Positions 1 through 6,936 of a stretch of DNA of 8,197 nucleotides are shown here, piece after piece. Numbering within the stretch: position 1 is the stretch's first letter; every line of letters begins with the position of its first letter. The position numbers and the translations under genes were made by a program. The notes beneath the pieces are model-generated. The model saw only the letters and a list, made by a program, of their open reading frames with translations. It was not told the DNA's origin and made no database searches. Source of the DNA: Comamonadaceae bacterium (lineage in GTDB: Bacteria; Pseudomonadota; Gammaproteobacteria; Burkholderiales; Burkholderiaceae_C); assembly GCA_947483455.1 (NCBI GenBank), contig CANKNK010000065.1:1-8197 (forward strand). The letters run 5' to 3'.

Positions 1-271
1 AAACTTGGGCGATCACCACTTGGTAGCCCTTAAGCCACTGCGCCTGCCGTACTTTTGCCGCGATGTGTGCCGGGTGCGTTACCAAAGTCTGCAAGGCCTC
101 CATGGTCTCCCAGTAATACACATTGCTGACCAGACCGCTTACTGTGTTTTCCCAAGCTTCTTCACCCAGATAGCCGGGAATCGATTGGGCAATTTGTGCA
201 ATTTCGGCATCCAAGGCAAAAAATGCATCATTGAAATCGCCTTTAGCAAATGTGAAAGTAGAGGTGTACAT
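1..271 (-). CDS. ABM-domain (antibiotic biosynthesis monooxygenase-like) protein, 3' end off window
   Basis: Reading the minus strand from an ATG at 271-269 gives 90 codons with no stop before the window edge, so the C-terminus is missing. The product begins MYTSTFTFAKGDF and contains 'SIPGYLGEEAWEN', then 'SNVYYWETMEAL', then 'HPAHIAAKVRQAQWLKGY'. That order (strand, helix, PGYLGEE turn, Y-W strand, HP-H helix, W-GYQV strand) is the pattern of small ABM proteins, about 95-105 residues, which form dimeric alpha/beta barrels. Members include quinol monooxygenases and haem-degrading enzymes, but most are uncharacterised, so no substrate is proposed. No good Shine-Dalgarno sequence precedes the ATG; the bases before it read CCTTACTGT. 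The gene diverges from the tapT-like gene and is AT-richer than most of the window: one 60-base row (181-240) counts to 25 G+C. Family confidence is good; function is unknown. Confidence 0.82.
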   Translation of the reverse strand, partial: MYTSTFTFAKGDFNDAFFALDAEIAQIAQSIPGYLGEEAWENTVSGLVSNVYYWETMEALQTLVTHPAHIAAKVRQAQWLKGYQVVIAQV

Positions 272-462
272 ACAGTAAGGTGTTGACGCCCGTCCTATTG
301 CGCTGCGCGGTATCCTGGTTTTCCAGACCGTTACGAAGCTTGAATATAAGCGAGCAGGTGATCGGGCGGGCGACCGGCCTGCTGCGGCTCACGCACACCA
401 GGGTCTGGGCGGAACCTATACCAAATAGACCCGCGGCCTGAGTGGGTGTACCCTTGATCCCC

Positions 463-1197
463 ATGACCTTGACAAGCCCACCCCATGGCGTTGCGCGCTT
501 GCGCACCGAACGCCTGGCCCAGAGTTCTAAACCCTTTCGTGCGCGCGGAGGCATCAAGGGCGCACGTTGCCCCGGTTGCCGCCTGGTGCCCAGTCACTGC
601 ATGTGCGATGTGCGTCCGAGCTTGCCCACGCAGGTTGGTATGTGTCTGCTCATGGGCGATATTGAAGCCCTCAAGCCCAGCAATACCGGGTGGTTGGTGG
701 CCGACGTGGTCGCCGATACCTTTGCTTTTGGCTGGAAGCGTACTGAAATGGATCCCGCTTTGCTCGGCCTGCTGGCCGACCCGCAATGGCAGCCCTATGT
801 GGTGTTTCCCGGCGAATACGCCGCACCTGAACGCGTGCTTCACGCGGTGCAGCCCTCGTTCAGCGACAAGCGTCCTTTGTTCATTTTGCTAGACGGCACC
901 TGGGCCGAGGCACGCAAGATGTTTCGCAAAAGCCCTTATTTGGAGCGTTTTCCCGTGCTCAGCTTGGAGCCCTCGCAGCTGTCGCACTACCAGTTGCGCC
1001 GCGCACGGCGTGACGACCATTTTTGCACCAGCGAAGTGGCGGCCCTGTGCCTGCAATTGGTGGGCGAGGGCCGCGCCGCAGAAATATTGACGGCGTACTT
1101 GGACGTTTATACCCACCATTACCTGCGGGCCAAACAACAATTACCTGTAGACCCGGAAGGTATGGCCTATGCCCGCTGGCGTGCACTAGGCACTTAG
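463..1197 (+). CDS. tapT: DTW-domain tRNA-uridine aminocarboxypropyltransferase
   Basis: The 244-residue product resembles E. coli TapT (YfiP), which transfers the 3-amino-3-carboxypropyl group of S-adenosylmethionine to a uridine of tRNA (acp3U47) in the cytoplasm. Visible landmarks, numbered from the ATG at 463: the 'RLRTERLAQSSKPF' entry segment; a CxxC-x6-CxC cluster (C36, C39, C46, C48) likely to bind zinc; 'LKPSNTG' around 70-76; 'VVFPGEY'; the DTW signature 'LLDGTWAEARKM' with DGTW at 144-147; and 'FCTSEVAA' with C188 and E191. All are in the order seen in TapT, and the length is close to the E. coli protein (about 230 residues). The start is uncertain. A GTG at 442 would add seven residues, and neither codon has a clear ribosome site. 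The ATG is preferred because it gives a leader length like that of E. coli TapT. The gene stands alone, diverging from the ABM gene. Similarity was recalled, not computed. Confidence 0.93.
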   Translation: MTLTSPPHGVARLRTERLAQSSKPFRARGGIKGARCPGCRLVPSHCMCDVRPSLPTQVGMCLLMGDIEALKPSNTGWLVADVVADTFAFGWKRTEMDPALLGLLADPQWQPYVVFPGEYAAPERVLHAVQPSFSDKRPLFILLDGTWAEARKMFRKSPYLERFPVLSLEPSQLSHYQLRRARRDDHFCTSEVAALCLQLVGEGRAAEILTAYLDVYTHHYLRAKQQLPVDPEGMAYARWRALGT

Positions 1198-1253
1198 GCC
1201 TAGCGGATTGGGGCATGCCCGCAAAATTTGGGGTGCCTTGGTGCACAGCACCA
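1186..1253. repeat. Cluster of short inverted repeats after tapT
   Basis: Three short dyads lie together at the tapT 3' end. CTAGGC (1186-1191) pairs with GCCTAG (1198-1203) around the stop codon. GGGCATGCCC at 1211-1220 is a perfect palindrome. TGGTGC (1239-1244) pairs with GCACCA (1248-1253) across a 3-base loop. None is followed by a run of T, so they are not standard intrinsic terminators. They might protect the transcript 3' end or aid Rho-linked termination, but that is inference, and short dyads also arise by chance. Confidence 0.3.
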
Positions 1254-1383
1254 GATCCAAGACACGTCGCGTGGTGTCCACACCCACTTCACATGCTTAC
1301 CGCCAGCGATAATCAGACACTGCGATTGCACGTTCCTTAGCAAGCGCTTGGGCCAACGTCTTCTTACTCACAATGGGGTGTTT

Positions 1384-1848
1384 ATGATTTACAAAGACCG
1401 TATGACTGCAAAGATGGAAGGTGACTTTGTGGTGTTTCTCATCGGCATGCGTATCAATAAGCCTTGGTTGCTGCACAAGCTTTTGCCCGTGGTCGGCGCT
1501 ATGCCAAAAATGCTTAAGGAGTTGTACAGCAAACCCGAGTTAGGGCTGATGCACCATGAGATGTGGTTCTCGCGCACCATCATCTTGGTTCAATATTGGC
1601 GCTCTTTGGATCAATTGATGGACTATGCAAAAAACAAAGATGCTGCGCATTTACCGGCGTGGCAGGCATTTAACAAAGCGATTGGTACCGACGGCACGGT
1701 AGGCATTTGGCACGAAACTTATATCGCCGGTCCGGGCACTTACGAGAATGTGTATGCCAATATGCCTGCATTTGGTCTAGGTAAAGCGGGGGCATTGGTG
1801 CAGGCCAAGGGCCATCTGAAATCCGCGTCGGATAGGCTCCATAGCTAG
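1384..1848 (+). CDS. DUF4188 / af470-like monooxygenase-family protein
   Basis: This 154-residue protein begins MIYKDRMTAKMEGDFVVFL. It carries features I associate with DUF4188 (monooxygenase af470-like): an N-terminal strand 'FVVFLIGMRINK', 'LGLMHHEMWFSR' with H57-H58, 'VQYWRSLDQLMDYA' at about 69-82, 'HLPAW' with H89, and the end block 'VGIWHETY' (H110, E111) followed by 'YENVYANMPAFGL'. The family is thought to adopt a dimeric alpha/beta-barrel fold; its fungal namesake takes part in fumagillin biosynthesis, while bacterial members are largely uncharacterised. The conserved histidines could bind a metal or haem, which is inference. The start is the ATG at 1384, because GGGGTG lies just upstream and homology begins there; the open frame continues upstream to 1228 but reads as non-family sequence. 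GC is near 50% in sampled rows. The gene is alone, with possible hairpins on both sides. Confidence 0.85.
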   Translation: MIYKDRMTAKMEGDFVVFLIGMRINKPWLLHKLLPVVGAMPKMLKELYSKPELGLMHHEMWFSRTIILVQYWRSLDQLMDYAKNKDAAHLPAWQAFNKAIGTDGTVGIWHETYIAGPGTYENVYANMPAFGLGKAGALVQAKGHLKSASDRLHS

Positions 1849-1850
1849 GC

Positions 1851-1869
1851 TTTTTGGGAGACCCAAAAA
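1851..1869 (+). terminator. Possible weak terminator hairpin after the DUF4188 gene
   Basis: TTTTTGGG (1851-1858) and CCCAAAAA (1862-1869) form a perfect 8-bp stem with a 3-base loop, starting two bases after the DUF4188 stop codon. Only three pairs are G-C, and the trailing sequence (TCGTATT) is a poor T-tract on the plus strand, so it would be a weak terminator at best. The position right after a stop codon is the main support. Confidence 0.45.
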
Positions 1870-2011
1870 TCGTATTCCCTGGGCTTCTACCCTTGATTTA
1901 AGATGCCCCAAGCCCCGCGAGGCCGCGCTACCCCTTTGACAAATAGTTACTGGACCGCACGGGCGAAATTTTCGGTGGGCCCTGTACGGCTACTCCTAAG
2001 CAAAAAAATTT

Positions 2012-2557
2012 ATGCGCATACCCGATTGGACACCTGAACAAAAGCCCCAACCTAGCGACTTGGTGCAAGCGATTCTTGAGCGCCGTGGCGGCGCATTGAT
2101 CAACCTGGACAAGGCCTTGCTTTGGAGTGAACCCGTCGCCCGCGGATGGAATGTCTACCTCAAGGCGGTGCGTACCGGTTTGCCCACCAGCCGCAAGCTA
2201 CGCGAACTGGGCATTTGCACGGTGGCGCTGTTGACCGGTGCAGACTATGAGTACCACCACCACGCCCCAGATTTTTTGGTCGCAGGCGGAAGCCAGGCCG
2301 AACTAGACGCTCTGCGCGCTTTTGTGGATGCCGATCCACGCGCTGTTCCGACCAGCCATGTCTTGGGTGAAGTGGAAAAAATCATCATCCAATACGCCGC
2401 GCAGATGACGCTCGACGTGAAAGTCAGCGATGCCTTGTTCGCGGCTATGCGTAGCCATTTCGACCCGACACAGATCGTCGAGATCACCAGTGCGATCGCC
2501 ACCTACAACATGGTCGCACGCATCTTGGTCGCATTGCAGATAAGCCCTGAGGCATAG
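2012..2557 (+). CDS. Carboxymuconolactone decarboxylase (CMD/AhpD-like) family protein, no CxxC
   Basis: The 181-residue, probably cytoplasmic protein has the all-helical CMD-family layout. After an N-terminal arm 'MRIPDWTPEQ', 'LINLDKALLWSEPVARGWNVYLKAVR' is the usual 'L.hsP.la..w..y....' helix. 'RKLRELGICTVALLTGADYEYHHHAPDFLVAGGSQAEL' is the core, with E80 and H82-H84 matching the conserved E..xxH of decarboxylase-type members. The second helical part, 'VSDALFAAMRSHFDPTQIVEITSAIATYNMVARIL', is the standard C-terminal half. The only cysteine is C69, so the CxxC pair used by AhpD peroxidoreductases is absent and a peroxidase role is unlikely. The substrate is unknown: many such proteins are annotated from gamma-carboxymuconolactone decarboxylase but sit outside protocatechuate operons, as here. 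The ATG at 2012 has only a weak ribosome site. The gene ends 36 bases from the convergent Bug receptor gene. Confidence 0.86.
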   Translation: MRIPDWTPEQKPQPSDLVQAILERRGGALINLDKALLWSEPVARGWNVYLKAVRTGLPTSRKLRELGICTVALLTGADYEYHHHAPDFLVAGGSQAELDALRAFVDADPRAVPTSHVLGEVEKIIIQYAAQMTLDVKVSDALFAAMRSHFDPTQIVEITSAIATYNMVARILVALQISPEA

Positions 2558-2593
2558 TCCGCAGCCACCGGCCCGCGCAGCCGGCCCTTGTAC

Positions 2594-3577
2594 TCAATCG
2601 GCTTGGATATTGTTGTCCTTTACAACCTTGGCCCAAACATTCATCTGACGCTCGATAAATACACGCGCCGCTTCGGGCGTGCCACCCATCACGTCAATTC
2701 CCTGCGCGTCCATCCGCTTGGCGGTATCGGGCAAACGCATCACTTTGTTAATCTCTTCGTTCATGCGCTTGATGATTTCTGGCGGTGTCTTCGCGGGTGC
2801 CAGGACGGCCCACCAGGCGGGCGCATCAAATCCGGCATAGCCACTTTCGGCAAGCGTAGGTACATCGGGTAAATCGGGCGAGCGCTTGGAGGTTGTCACC
2901 ACCAGCGGACGCATGCGTTTGCTGTCCACATGGGGTTTGAGCAGAAATACCGAGCCGATCGCCAGCGGGACGTGGCCGGCCACGGCATCGTTCATCAAGG
3001 GGCCGCCGCCCTTATAGGGGATGTGTTGGAAATCTAGGCCGGACCCCTTGCCCAGCAGTTCCATGGCCAGATGTCCCAGGCTGCCAGAACCGATGGTGCC
3101 GTAGCTGACGCCTTTTTTGGTTTTTGCAGCGGCCACGACATCGGCGAAGGTCTTGAATTCAGATCCGGCATTGGTTGCCAGCACCATAGGCGCAGTACCA
3201 ATCAGTATGACCGGCGTCAAGTCTTTGCGCGAATCAAAGGCCATATTGGGCATCAGGCTGGGGTTGACCCCATGCGTGTCAAATACCACGGCAAAGGTGT
3301 AGCCGTCCGGTGCTGCTGCCGCAACGGCAGCAGTGCCTATGGCTCCAGAGGCGCCGCCCTTGTTTTCGACGATGATGCTTTGGCCGAGCTGATGGGACAG
3401 CGGCTGTTCGAGCAGTCTGGCTACTTGGTCGACCGATCCGCCCGGTGGAAAAACTGCCACCAGTTTGATCGCTTGCTTGCTTGGCCAGGCCTGCGCTAGT
3501 GCAGGCTGGGCGGACGCTAGCAAGAGCGTGACCGCGGTAGCAAGTAGCGGGGCGAGGGTACGAAAATTCAATGTCAT
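2594..3577 (-). CDS. Bug-family (TctC-like) tripartite tricarboxylate transporter substrate-binding protein
   Basis: This 327-residue periplasmic receptor belongs to the Bug/TctC family, which is greatly expanded in Burkholderiales and binds carboxylates and related small molecules. Residues 1-28 form a Sec signal peptide with a hydrophobic core (LLATAVTLLLASA) and an ALA cleavage site before QAWP. The mature part shows the family order: 'IKLVAVFPPGGSVDQVARLL' (pocket loop around 43-54), 'VENKGGASGAIGTAAV' (70-85), 'PDGYTFAVV', 'VLIGTAPMVLATN'-type strand, 'PYKGGGPLMNDAVAGHVPL', and 'LPDVPTLAESGYAGFDAPAWWAVLAPAKTP'. Length is typical. The ATG at 3577 has an AGGA ribosome site at 3585-3588, 7 bases away. 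No tctA/tctB membrane genes are next to it; such orphan receptors are common and probably share membrane components encoded elsewhere. The ligand cannot be read from the sequence. Confidence 0.95.
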   Translation of the reverse strand: MTLNFRTLAPLLATAVTLLLASAQPALAQAWPSKQAIKLVAVFPPGGSVDQVARLLEQPLSHQLGQSIIVENKGGASGAIGTAAVAAAAPDGYTFAVVFDTHGVNPSLMPNMAFDSRKDLTPVILIGTAPMVLATNAGSEFKTFADVVAAAKTKKGVSYGTIGSGSLGHLAMELLGKGSGLDFQHIPYKGGGPLMNDAVAGHVPLAIGSVFLLKPHVDSKRMRPLVVTTSKRSPDLPDVPTLAESGYAGFDAPAWWAVLAPAKTPPEIIKRMNEEINKVMRLPDTAKRMDAQGIDVMGGTPEAARVFIERQMNVWAKVVKDNNIQAD

Positions 3578-3708
3578 GGTACTTTCCTAAGAACCTGGCG
3601 ATGGGAACCCGAGCATAAGGCCCAAACCGGGGCTTTTGCGTCCGGGTTTACGCCAAGCCCGCCAACGGAATAAAACCCTGGCGGCGCGCAAACCACTGAC
3701 CTAGGCAC

Positions 3709-3736
3709 AAAAAAGGCCGCTTTGCAGCGGCCTTTT
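3709..3736 (-). terminator. Strong intrinsic terminator of the BMP transporter operon
   Basis: AAAAGGCCGC (3711-3720) and GCGGCCTTTT (3727-3736) form a perfect 10-bp, GC-cored stem with a 6-base loop. On the minus strand the stem is followed by six consecutive T (complement of 3709-3714), the classic Rho-independent layout. It begins 18 bases beyond the stop codon of the receptor gene, so it closes the importer operon and insulates the Bug gene downstream. The plus-strand T-run is shorter, so the minus direction is favoured. Confidence 0.92.
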
Positions 3737-3754
3737 CACAGTGTTACAAGCGGA

Positions 3755-4891
3755 TCACTTGCCTGGCACTTTGCCTTCCACGCCTTTGACGTAGAACATC
3801 ACGCCGCTCAGGAATTTGTCGTCCGCGACTTCGCCTTCTTTCAGGAGGGTCTTACCGGTGTTGTCCACCAAGGGGCCCTTCCAGATGCTGAAGGTGCCCG
3901 CTTTCAGGCCCGCTTTGACTTCATCGACTTTGGCTTTGGTTTCTGCGGGCACGTCTTCGGCGATAGAGACAATGTCAATCGCGCCTTCTTTCACGCCCCA
4001 CCATACGCCGCCGGTGGTCCAAGTGCCTTCCAATGCGTCTTTGGTGGCTTTGATGTAGTACGGAGTCCAGTTGATGACGCTCGATGCCAGGTGGGCTTTG
4101 GGGCCGTAGGCGGTCATGTCCGAATCCCATCCAAAAGCGCGCTTGCCTTTGTCCTGTGCGGTTTTGAGCACAGCGGGCGAATCGGTGTTTTGGAACAGCA
4201 CGTCGGCGCCGCCATTGATCAGGCTGGTAGCGGCTTCGGTTTCTTTGGGCGGGTTGAACCACTCATTGACCCAGACCACTTTGGTCTTGATCTTGGGATT
4301 GCTGCTTTGCGCGCCCAGCGTGAAACTGTTGATGTTGCGGATCACTTCAGGGATGGGCACCGAAGCGACCACGCCTAGCGTGCCGGTCTTGCTCATCTTG
4401 CCCGCGATCACGCCGGCCATGTACGCGCCTTCGTAGGTGCGGCTGTCATAGGTGCGCATGTTGTCGGCAGTTTTGTAGCCGGTGGCATGTTCAAACTTGA
4501 CGTCTTTGAATTCGGGCGCCAGCTTGAGCATCGTCTCCATGTAGCCAAAGGTGGTGCCGAAAATGACTTTGTTGCCCTGGCTGGCCATGTCGCGGATCAC
4601 GCGCTCGGCGTCCGCCGATTCGGGCACGTTTTCAACAAAGGAAGTGACGATCTTGTCGCCGAACTCTTTTTCCAAGGCTTTACGGGCGTTGTCGTGTGCA
4701 AACGTCCAGCCGCCATCACCCACGGGGCCGACATAGGCAAATGCGATCTTCAGCGGCTCGGCCTTGGCTGCTGCTGGCGCTGCTGCCGGTGCGGCTGCTT
4801 CAGGCTTTTTGCCACAGCCCACTAGCACCGCCGCTGCCACGGCTGTTACCACTGCAATTTTCAGCAGCGAACGTTTTTGCACATCTGTCAT
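3755..4891 (-). CDS. BMP-family (PnrA-like) ABC transporter substrate-binding lipoprotein
   Basis: The 378-residue lipoprotein receptor captures the ligand for the adjacent importer. The leader 'MTDVQKRSLLKIAVV' ends in a lipobox VLVGC with acylated C26, followed by a flexible Ala/Pro linker (about 27-45). The BMP domain follows: 'LKIAFAYVGPVGDGGWTFAHDNAR' (47-70), 'VIRDMASQGNKVIFGTTFGYME' (98-119), 'HATGYKTADNMRTYDSRTYEGAYMAGVIAG' (135-164), 'GVVASVPIPEVIRNINSFTLGA', 'GADVLFQNTDSPAVLKTA' and 'FGWDSDMTAYGP' (253-264). These match the Med/BMP/PnrA class, whose known ligands are mostly purine nucleosides; a purine or related ligand is therefore inferred, not shown. The ATG at 4891 has AAGGA at 4898-4902, 6 bases upstream. 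It is the last gene of the operon, 45 bases after the second permease, and is followed by a strong terminator. Confidence 0.95.
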   Translation of the reverse strand: MTDVQKRSLLKIAVVTAVAAAVLVGCGKKPEAAAPAAAPAAAKAEPLKIAFAYVGPVGDGGWTFAHDNARKALEKEFGDKIVTSFVENVPESADAERVIRDMASQGNKVIFGTTFGYMETMLKLAPEFKDVKFEHATGYKTADNMRTYDSRTYEGAYMAGVIAGKMSKTGTLGVVASVPIPEVIRNINSFTLGAQSSNPKIKTKVVWVNEWFNPPKETEAATSLINGGADVLFQNTDSPAVLKTAQDKGKRAFGWDSDMTAYGPKAHLASSVINWTPYYIKATKDALEGTWTTGGVWWGVKEGAIDIVSIAEDVPAETKAKVDEVKAGLKAGTFSIWKGPLVDNTGKTLLKEGEVADDKFLSGVMFYVKGVEGKVPGK

Positions 4892-4936
4892 GTCATTTCC
4901 TTTGTAGAAAGTAAGGTCAGGGGAAGAGAAACATCT

Positions 4937-5857
4937 TCAGGAACCGGGGTAAAACGGTTTTCCAATCGAAGCTGGCATATTAATCCGAATCCAGGCCGGA
5001 TTGCGAGAAATAAGCGCCAGCACCACGATGGTAGCCACATAAGGCAGCATGCTCAGCACCTGGCTGGGCACTTCTACCCCAATGCCTTGGAAGTGGAATT
5101 GGAGCATAGTGACGCCGCCGAATAAATACGCCCCAAGGAGTACACGCCCGGGCCGCCAGGTGGCAAACGTGGTCAGCGCCAAGGCGATCCAGCCCTTGCC
5201 TGCCACCATGCCCTCGACCCACAGCGGGGTGTAAATAATTGAAATATAGGCCCCGGCCAGCCCGCACAGCGCGCCTCCGGCGACCACGCAGGCCAGCCGT
5301 ATCCAGCGCACCGGGTAGCCCAGGGCATGGGATGACTCCGGGCTTTCGCCCACGCTACGCAAAATCAGGCCACTGCGGGTACGGTAAAGAAACCAGACCA
5401 GTGCTCCGGCAAAAGCAATCGTCAAATACACCAGCGGGTGGTGCTTGAACAGCGCCGAACCGAGCCAGGGAATATCCGACAAGCCGGGGATGGCAAACAG
5501 GGGCCGCTCCGGGATTTTTGCTTGCACATAGCCCACGCCTACAAAGGCAGAAAAGCCACCGCCAAACAGGCTGAGCGCCAAGCCAGTGGCGTATTGGTTG
5601 GTGTTGAGCCAGATGACCAGCGCGCCAAAAATAGCGGCCATCAGCCCCCCGGCCAGCATGCCGGCGGCAAAGCCCAGGGTATCGCTGCCGGTATGCACCA
5701 CCGTGGCAAAACCAGCGATCGCAGCGCACAGCATCATCCCCTCAGCACCCAGATTGACAATACCCGCCTTCTCATTGATCAACAAGCCCAGCGAGGCGAT
5801 GGCAAGCACCGTACCGGCGTTCAGTGTGGCGGCGATCAGCAGTGCGTAGGATTCCAT
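4937..5857 (-). CDS. BMP-type ABC transporter permease, second subunit
   Basis: This 306-residue inner-membrane protein belongs to the BPD_transp_2 (branched-chain/sugar/nucleoside) permease family and is the shorter permease of the importer, like NupC of Lactococcus or YufQ/NupQ of Bacillus. Diagnostic segments are 'EKAGIVNLGAEGMM' at 29-42 and the cytoplasmic coupling loop 'RTRSGLILRSVGESPESSHALGYPV' at about 159-183, which would contact the ATPase. Hydrophobic stretches (3-27, 38-55, 61-84, 92-111, 141-158, 187-207 and the C-terminal part) indicate eight or more membrane passes. The ATG at 5857 shares its A with the last base of the upstream permease stop (TGATG), indicating translational coupling. 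A GGAGGG ribosome site sits at 5866-5871, 8 bases away, inside the upstream gene. Confidence 0.93.
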   Translation of the reverse strand: MESYALLIAATLNAGTVLAIASLGLLINEKAGIVNLGAEGMMLCAAIAGFATVVHTGSDTLGFAAGMLAGGLMAAIFGALVIWLNTNQYATGLALSLFGGGFSAFVGVGYVQAKIPERPLFAIPGLSDIPWLGSALFKHHPLVYLTIAFAGALVWFLYRTRSGLILRSVGESPESSHALGYPVRWIRLACVVAGGALCGLAGAYISIIYTPLWVEGMVAGKGWIALALTTFATWRPGRVLLGAYLFGGVTMLQFHFQGIGVEVPSQVLSMLPYVATIVVLALISRNPAWIRINMPASIGKPFYPGS

Positions 5858-6936
5858 CAGCGGCTCCCTCCGGTGGCGGTTTGCGACTGGCGTACCAGCC
5901 GATAGTTCACCAGCATGTCACAGGCCAGCAGGCTAAACAGGAGCAGGCCTTGGAATACCCCGGTCAACGATTTGGGCAGGCCCAAACGCGATTGCGCCAG
6001 CTCGCCACCGATATAAAACATGCTCATGAGCAGGCTGGAAAACACCAGCCCTACCGGGTGTAGTCGCCCCACGTAAGCCACGATGATGGCGGCAAATCCG
6101 TAGCCCGCTGGTACATACGGTGTTAGCTGTCCGATCGGCCCGGCCACCTCCAGCGCCCCGGCCAGCCCGGCCATGCCGCCCGACACCAGCAGTGCCGTCC
6201 ACAACGCCTGGCGCGCCGAAAAGCCGGCATAGCGCGCCGCCGCCGGTGCCAGCCCGCCCACTTGCTGCGCAAAACCGGCGCGGGTGCGGAATAAAAACAC
6301 GCCGATCGCGCCCACACCGACTAACGCAAACAACACGCCAATCGTCATCCGCGAGCCGTCCATCAAGCGCGGAATACGGGTCACCGCGTCAAAGTTTTTG
6401 GTTTGCGGGAAGTTATAGCCCAGTGGGTCCTTCCAAGGGCCATAGACCAAGAGGCCCAGCACTTGCACGGCCACATAGACCATCATCAGGCTGACCAAAA
6501 TTTCATTGGCATTAAAGCGGTCGCGTAAAAGTGCGGTAATACCGGCCCAGACCATGCCGCCCAGCACCCCTGCCAAAATGACGGCGACGACCATCCAGCT
6601 GCCAGTGTCTTTCTCGGCCAGCAGCGCCACGCCGCTGGCGCACACCGCGCCAATGATGTATTGCCCCTCGGCCCCAATATTCCATACATTCGAGCGAAAA
6701 CACACCGCCAAGCCCAAAGCGATCAGTAGTAAGGGTGTAGCCTTGACCACCAATTCGCCTAAGGCGTAGCTGCTTTTGAGCGGCTCCCAAAAAAACATTT
6801 GCAGGCCGCGCACCGGGTCTTTGCCCAGCAGGCTAAATAGCAGCACGCCCAGCAGCACGGTAATGAGTAGCGCCAGCAGCGGCGAGGCAAAAGTCCAAAA
6901 GCCCGAAGGCTGGGCACGCACTTGCAGCTTGATCAT
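5857..6936 (-). CDS. BMP-type ABC transporter permease, first subunit
   Basis: This 359-residue BPD_transp_2 permease is the longer membrane partner of the importer, comparable to NupB/YufP. After a short cytoplasmic N-terminus and a first membrane helix (about 17-37), landmark motifs are 'SNVWNIGAEGQYIIGA' (82-97), 'LRDRFNANEILVSLMMVYVA' (137-156) and the coupling loop 'FLFRTRAGFAQQVGGLAPAAARYAGFS'. Further hydrophobic helices continue to 'LLLFSLLACDMLV'. The open frame extends upstream to 7050, but those residues would lie inside the ATPase gene and read as non-family sequence. The ATG at 6936 is chosen because it overlaps the ATPase stop as ATGA and is preceded by a perfect GGGAGG ribosome site 7 bases away. 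Together with its neighbours it builds the transmembrane channel. Confidence 0.93.
   Translation of the reverse strand: MIKLQVRAQPSGFWTFASPLLALLITVLLGVLLFSLLGKDPVRGLQMFFWEPLKSSYALGELVVKATPLLLIALGLAVCFRSNVWNIGAEGQYIIGAVCASGVALLAEKDTGSWMVVAVILAGVLGGMVWAGITALLRDRFNANEILVSLMMVYVAVQVLGLLVYGPWKDPLGYNFPQTKNFDAVTRIPRLMDGSRMTIGVLFALVGVGAIGVFLFRTRAGFAQQVGGLAPAAARYAGFSARQALWTALLVSGGMAGLAGALEVAGPIGQLTPYVPAGYGFAAIIVAYVGRLHPVGLVFSSLLMSMFYIGGELAQSRLGLPKSLTGVFQGLLLFSLLACDMLVNYRLVRQSQTATGGSR

Noticed and set aside
341..350. TATAAG-like -10 element upstream of tapT
   Set aside because: The matching -35 position holds only a poor TTCCAG, and the distance to the start is long; too weak to list as a promoter.
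243..557. Minus-strand open frame across the ABM/tapT divergence
   Set aside because: It overlaps the strongly supported tapT coding region and the ABM start in other frames, and reads as arginine-rich shadow sequence.
1228..1383. Upstream extension of the DUF4188 open frame
   Set aside because: The added 52 residues lack family character, and the ATG at 1384 has a purine-rich ribosome site just before it.
1936..1941. TTGACA as a -35 box for the CMD gene
   Set aside because: No acceptable -10 hexamer lies 16-18 bases downstream; the region there is GC-rich (CACGGGC).
2570..2586. CCGGC/GCCGG dyad between the CMD and Bug genes as a shared terminator
   Set aside because: The stem is only 5 bp with a 7-base loop and has no T-run on either side.
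3071..3499. Plus-strand open frame inside the Bug receptor gene
   Set aside because: It lies antisense to a gene with a clear signal peptide and family motifs; a typical GC-rich shadow frame.
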